Source: CAYUKK01 sp964445305
GTDB taxonomy: Bacteria; Acidobacteriota; Aminicenantia; Aminicenantales; UBA8522
Length of the DNA: 8,561 bases
Assembly: GCA_964445305.1 (NCBI GenBank)
Contig: CAYUKK010000144.1
Span: forward strand, 1 to 8,561
Direction of reading: 5' to 3'
Numbering within the stretch: position 1 is the first letter of the stretch; the number at the start of each line of letters is the position of its first letter. Both the position numbers and the translations under genes were made by a program. Under the pieces are notes generated by a model. The model was not told the origin of the DNA, ran no database searches, and saw only the letters and a list, made by a program, of their open reading frames with translations. This document shows positions 5,526 through 8,561 of the stretch, in pieces.

Positions 5526-5975
5526 CTAGGCCTTGGGAAGCCTTCTTTCGTCTGGACGAACGGAGCGAGGTAATTCAATCTGGATATGCCGCTCGTTGTT
5601 TTTTCCCCTGGCGATGACAACTCGAATGGCCGCCAAATCAATCGGGAGTTTCTCTCCCCATTCCACGATAATCACACCGCGATCGAGATAATCTTCCCAG
5701 CCGAGGTCGAGGATATCACCTTCCCGGTCAAGCCGGTAGAGGTCGAAATGAAAAACCGGGAACTTTGCCTGGTAGATGTTCAAGAGAGTAAAGCAAGGAC
5801 TGCACACCTGGTTCAGGTCTCTTAATCCCAGCCCGGCGAGGATACCCTTGGCGAAGATCGTCTTGCCAGCGCCGAGCTCACCCATGAGAAGGACGACCTC
5901 CTGGCCGCGGAAATCCTTGGCCAACTTCCGCGCCAGTTGGATAGTTTCTGCTTCTGAGCGGGTGATGCTCGTCAT
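5526..5975 (-). CDS. tsaE: tRNA threonylcarbamoyladenosine synthesis ATPase TsaE
   Basis: TsaE is the small P-loop ATPase that works with TsaB, TsaD and TsaC to make t6A at position 37 of ANN-decoding tRNAs in the cytoplasm. The 149-residue product has the usual family length. It shows the Walker A motif GELGAGKT (32-39), the switch-like segment SPCFTLLNIY (59-68, where most members have SPTFTL), HFDLYRL (76-82) and the Walker-B-like VEWGEKL (104-110). I chose ATG 5975, giving MTSITRSEAE: it matches the family N-terminus and has AGGTG about 8 bases upstream. The frame is open further upstream to 6158, but that part overlaps nnr and encodes nothing family-like. It lies 61 bp behind nnr on the same strand, the nnr-tsaE (yjeF-yjeE) order seen in many bacteria, so it is probably co-transcribed. 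Confidence 0.93.
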   Translation of the reverse strand: MTSITRSEAETIQLARKLAKDFRGQEVVLLMGELGAGKTIFAKGILAGLGLRDLNQVCSPCFTLLNIYQAKFPVFHFDLYRLDREGDILDLGWEDYLDRGVIIVEWGEKLPIDLAAIRVVIARGKNNERHIQIELPRSVRPDERRLPKA

Positions 5976-6036
5976 CGTTCGGGCACCTAACAACTGTCTT
6001 TTTAGCTTCATCCGCCACAAACTATCCGGCTCGACT

Positions 6037-7602
6037 CTAAAAGGCCTGGGCTTCTTCCTCCAAGGAATGGATGGCTCGAGGCAGAAAGCGGATGAGGTCG
6101 GAGGCGACGAGAGCTCGCTCACCCGTTTTTTCAGCGGCGAGGTCGCCGCTAAGACCATGGAGGTAGACAGCGGCGAGCGCCGCCAAGAGAGGGTCGTGGT
6201 GCTGCATTAGCAGCGCTCCTACCATGCCGCTCAAGACATCTCCGGTTCCGCCCGTGGCCATGCCCGGGTTGCCGGTGGGATTAACAAAGACTCGACCATC
6301 CGGTGCCCCAACCAGCGTCCGGTATCCCTTGAGGACAAGGTAAATTCCGTATCGTTCGGCGAAAGCGGGAACAAGCTCAAGTTTCTTGCGGAGGACCTCG
6401 GCAACGCTGACTCCCAACAGCCTGGCGAACTCACCCGGATGCGGGGTCAGGATGGCTGGTTTTGGCAACCTCTCCAGCAATTCTTGCTTGAGGGCGAGAA
6501 TGTTAATCCCATCGGCATCGATGATGAGGGGTTTTCTAACCCGGGAAACGAACTCCCAGACAAACTCGCATGTGGATTCTTGCGTCGACAAGCCGGGGCC
6601 GAGGACGATAGCGTCTTTGCCCTCAGCCAGGGTTTGGACCCTCGGCAACGCCGTCGCCGAAATTGTTCTTGTTTCTGTTTCGTCGAGCGGTTCGGTCATG
6701 AGCTCAACCATCGAACGAGCGATGATGGGGAGGCAAGTTCGAGGCGTGGCCACAGTGACGAGACCAGCGCCCATTCGGTAGGCTGCCCGAGCGGCCATCA
6801 CGGCCGCACCCGTTTTACCCAGTGAGCCGGCGATGATGAGAAGGTGACCATAGCTTCCTTTGTGGCTATCTCTTTTTCGCCGCTCAAAAAGAGGCAGTAA
6901 TGTCGCTCTTTCGGTCATGTCTAAGTTGAGGTTCGTCGCCACCAAAAAATGGGGGGGCAAACTGATATTGGCCACGAGAAAATCTCCGACATACTCCTCG
7001 GCAGGCGGAAAAACATGGGGAATTTTCGCAGCTCCCAGAGCAATGGTCAGGTCGGCTCGGACCGCTGGACCGATGATCTCGGCCGTGTCGGAGGAAAGGC
7101 CTGACGGGATATCGACGGCAAGCTTGAAAGCGCTCGTTTTGTTGATATCCCCGATGGCGAGCGCATAGAGACCCTGGGCCGGCTGGGATAGGCCGGTGCC
7201 AAAAATAGCATCGATGATGATCGTGGCCCCCCTGAGGAGGCGCCGATGTTTTTTCCATTCAGCTTCGGTCCGGATTTCGGAAATTGACACGCCGATAGCT
7301 TCAGCAATCTTCAAGTTGAGGCCAGCATCTCCCCTGACTTCTTCCTTGGCTGCGAGAAGAAGGACAACTGGCCGGCCACCATGGTTGTGAAGGTGACGAG
7401 CGACGACAAGCCCATCACCGCCATTATTGCCTTTCCCACAGACAATGATCACCCGTTCCTCAGGGAGACGTGGAAAAAGAGCCTGTAAAACCCGGAAAAC
7501 CTGAAGTCCGGCGTTTTCCATCAACACGGGACCGGGGATTCCTATCTCTTCGATGGTTTGACGGTCAATTTCCTTCATCTGGGCTGAAGTCAATATTTTC
7601 AT
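6037..7602 (-). CDS. nnr: Bifunctional NAD(P)H-hydrate epimerase / ADP-dependent dehydratase
   Basis: This 521-residue enzyme repairs NADH and NADPH damaged by hydration. The N-terminal YjeF_N domain epimerises the R form to S; the C-terminal ribokinase-like domain dehydrates the S form using ADP. Epimerase marks are MKEIDRQTIEEIGIPGPVLM (9-28), GKGNNGGDG (56-64), IIDAIFGTGL (129-138) and VDIPSGLSSD (163-172). Dehydratase marks are KGSYGHLLIIAGS (248-260), GPGL (335-338), IDADGIN (361-367), TPHPGEF (386-392) and GNPGMATGGTGDVLSG (444-459), which carries the catalytic Asp. Both halves look complete. ATG 7602 is chosen because GAGGAG lies 6 bases upstream and MKILTSAQM is the usual beginning; an in-frame TTG at 7620 overlaps that RBS region and is less likely. 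It is first in a likely two-gene operon with tsaE. Confidence 0.95.
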   Translation of the reverse strand: MKILTSAQMKEIDRQTIEEIGIPGPVLMENAGLQVFRVLQALFPRLPEERVIIVCGKGNNGGDGLVVARHLHNHGGRPVVLLLAAKEEVRGDAGLNLKIAEAIGVSISEIRTEAEWKKHRRLLRGATIIIDAIFGTGLSQPAQGLYALAIGDINKTSAFKLAVDIPSGLSSDTAEIIGPAVRADLTIALGAAKIPHVFPPAEEYVGDFLVANISLPPHFLVATNLNLDMTERATLLPLFERRKRDSHKGSYGHLLIIAGSLGKTGAAVMAARAAYRMGAGLVTVATPRTCLPIIARSMVELMTEPLDETETRTISATALPRVQTLAEGKDAIVLGPGLSTQESTCEFVWEFVSRVRKPLIIDADGINILALKQELLERLPKPAILTPHPGEFARLLGVSVAEVLRKKLELVPAFAERYGIYLVLKGYRTLVGAPDGRVFVNPTGNPGMATGGTGDVLSGMVGALLMQHHDPLLAALAAVYLHGLSGDLAAEKTGERALVASDLIRFLPRAIHSLEEEAQAF

Positions 7603-7716
7603 CGGCTGCTCCTCGCTCAAAAATAAAAAGCCTCATTTTTATCTGGACTTGATTTTACCACACTCATCCTGGCATTTGACAGGCCAAGTTCGAGCGCGAG
7701 ATAATACGAGGCAGGG
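7603..7716. promoter_or_regulatory. Divergent promoter region between nnr and the PlsY-like gene
   Basis: Toward the plus strand, a perfect TTGACA (7676-7681) is followed by 18 bp and GATAAT (7700-7705). The predicted start near 7712 is only about 5 bases from the ATG at 7717, so that transcript would be nearly leaderless. Toward the minus strand, TAAAAT (complement of 7652-7657) is a possible -10 with only a weak -35 (CTGTCA, about 19 bp upstream, overlapping the plus-strand -35). The two promoters would therefore share or compete for the same DNA. The plus-strand call is moderately supported, the minus one weakly. Confidence 0.5.
7609..7614 (-). promoter_or_regulatory. Ribosome-binding site deciding the nnr start
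   Basis: On the minus strand GAGGAG precedes CAGCCG and then the ATG at 7602. This good spacing supports 7602 over the TTG at 7620. Confidence 0.75.
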
Positions 7717-8561
7717 ATGTCCATTATCATCATCCTTTTTTGTGCTTATTTGCTTGGCTCGATCTCTCCCTCCTATATTCTTGGCCGCCTGCTCAAGGGA
7801 ATCGACATCCGGCGCCATGGCACAGGGAATGCGGGCACGCTCAACACCTATCATGTGCTTGGGCTATGGCCGGCTGTGGTCACGGCAGTCTATGACCTGG
7901 CCAAAGGTCTTCTGGCTATGCTTTTTTGCCATTTGCTGGGGGGGTCGGGTTGGATGGTCCATCTGGCCGGTGTCGCAGCCATCGCTGGGCATGTTTTTCC
8001 CTTCTACCTTCGCTTTAGGGGCGGGCAGGGTGTGGCCACTGCCACGGCGATCATGATTCTCTACCTGGTTGTTTTTTATGCCCGAGGCTGGCTTCCTCCC
8101 TTTTCGCTGGTTATCTTAGCAGCCAGCGTCCTTTCCTTAAGCTATATTACGAAAAAGGGCGAACTCGTCGGCCTGGTGATTCTCCCCGCGCTGGCCCTTT
8201 TCGGCCTTGTTTTTTCACCGCTCAAGCCGCCGCTTTTTTTCCTCCTCAGCATCATCATCTATATCCTGGCCATCAATATCCTCAACATCAAGAGAAATAA
8301 GCTTTTGCCGTCACTTTCCATTCAAGAAAAAGACATCATCGGCTGGCGGCTCTATATGCGGCCCTTGGCTTTTGTTCTGGTCATTTTCTATCTCCTCACC
8401 GATAAGAGGCAAGTCTTGACTCTCATCGGCAGCGTGGCTCTCTTCTTTCTTGTGCCAGACCTTGTCCGCCTTATCTCCTCAAAAGTCAACATCTTTTTCT
8501 TCCAAAAAATAAAAAAAATTTACCGCGACAAGGAAAGGCAGAAGTTTTCTTCCATCACCAT
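7717..8561 (+). CDS. PlsY-like acyltransferase fused to a DGK/polyprenol-kinase-like domain (partial)
   Basis: The frame from ATG 7717 stays open to the window end (281 codons, stop outside). Residues 1-195 follow the layout of PlsY, the membrane enzyme that transfers acyl groups from acyl-phosphate to glycerol-3-phosphate. Motif 1 is GSISPSYILGRLLKGID followed by RRHGTGNAGTLN (14-43), motif 2 is GHVFPFYLRFRGGQGVAT (91-108), and the motif-3 region is NILNIKRN (187-194). Against the usual RxxGSGNxGATN, GGKGVAT and HxxNIKR, this copy has T36, T41-L42, Q104 for K, and N187 for H. PlsY is normally about 200 residues. Here the sequence runs on through WRLYMRPLAFVLVIFYLL, LFFLVPDLVRL and IYRDKERQKFSSIT (to 281), which resembles the N-terminus of SEC59/DGK1-type diacylglycerol or polyprenol kinases. 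GAGGCAGGG before the ATG is a weak RBS. The PlsY relation is fairly sure, activity and the second domain less so. Confidence 0.7.
   Translation, partial: MSIIIILFCAYLLGSISPSYILGRLLKGIDIRRHGTGNAGTLNTYHVLGLWPAVVTAVYDLAKGLLAMLFCHLLGGSGWMVHLAGVAAIAGHVFPFYLRFRGGQGVATATAIMILYLVVFYARGWLPPFSLVILAASVLSLSYITKKGELVGLVILPALALFGLVFSPLKPPLFFLLSIIIYILAINILNIKRNKLLPSLSIQEKDIIGWRLYMRPLAFVLVIFYLLTDKRQVLTLIGSVALFFLVPDLVRLISSKVNIFFFQKIKKIYRDKERQKFSSIT

Noticed and set aside
5976..6158. Upstream in-frame extension of tsaE (61 more codons to 6158)
   Set aside because: It overlaps the nnr 3' end, has no family-like sequence, and the ATG at 5975 gives the normal TsaE N-terminus and length.
6386..6825. Plus-strand open frames across nnr
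   Set aside because: They are antisense to a strongly conserved enzyme and show no RBS or domain.

Overview
The window is bacterial, dense and gene-rich. The best lineage guess is an Aminicenantes- or Acidobacteria-like organism. This rests on style only: a very long zinc-ribbon/Ser-Thr kinase/TolB-like/TPR protein, preceded by the tail of what looks like another kinase-hydrolase type protein. No rRNA or other marker is present to prove it.

Layout. (1) 1-122 is the C-terminal tail of an alpha/beta-hydrolase-like protein. (2) 223-3379 is one ancestral gene of about 1,050 codons for a membrane-anchored Ser/Thr protein kinase (zinc ribbon, kinase, one TM helix, TolB-like domain, TPR repeats). 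It now carries a non-canonical start, a frameshift at a G8 run, an in-frame TAG and a frameshift in an A-rich run, so it reads as four fragments and is called a pseudogene unless the base calls are wrong. (3) 3434-3973 is a non-autonomous IS derivative. It has terminal repeats, an extra tandem copy of the repeat on the right, and a transposase with its middle and C-terminus deleted. (4) 4033-5418 is an AzgA-type purine permease with a clear promoter and RBS just outside the IS end. (5) On the minus strand, 7602-6037 encodes the bifunctional NAD(P)H-hydrate repair enzyme Nnr, followed by tsaE (5975-5526), convergent with the permease. (6) A 114-bp divergent intergenic region leads to 7717-8561 (+). 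This long membrane protein is open to the window end and has no stop in this window. It begins as a PlsY-like acyltransferase with altered signature residues and continues into what looks like a diacylglycerol/polyprenol-kinase-type domain.

How the genes relate. nnr-tsaE is a common housekeeping pair (cofactor repair and tRNA t6A synthesis). The permease salvages purines. The PlsY-like fusion points to phospholipid precursor synthesis. The kinase and IS form the decaying, accessory part. The most unusual items are the PlsY-kinase fusion with changed active-site motifs, the multiply broken kinase, and the deleted IS with a duplicated right end. I see no RNA gene, CRISPR array or defence system.
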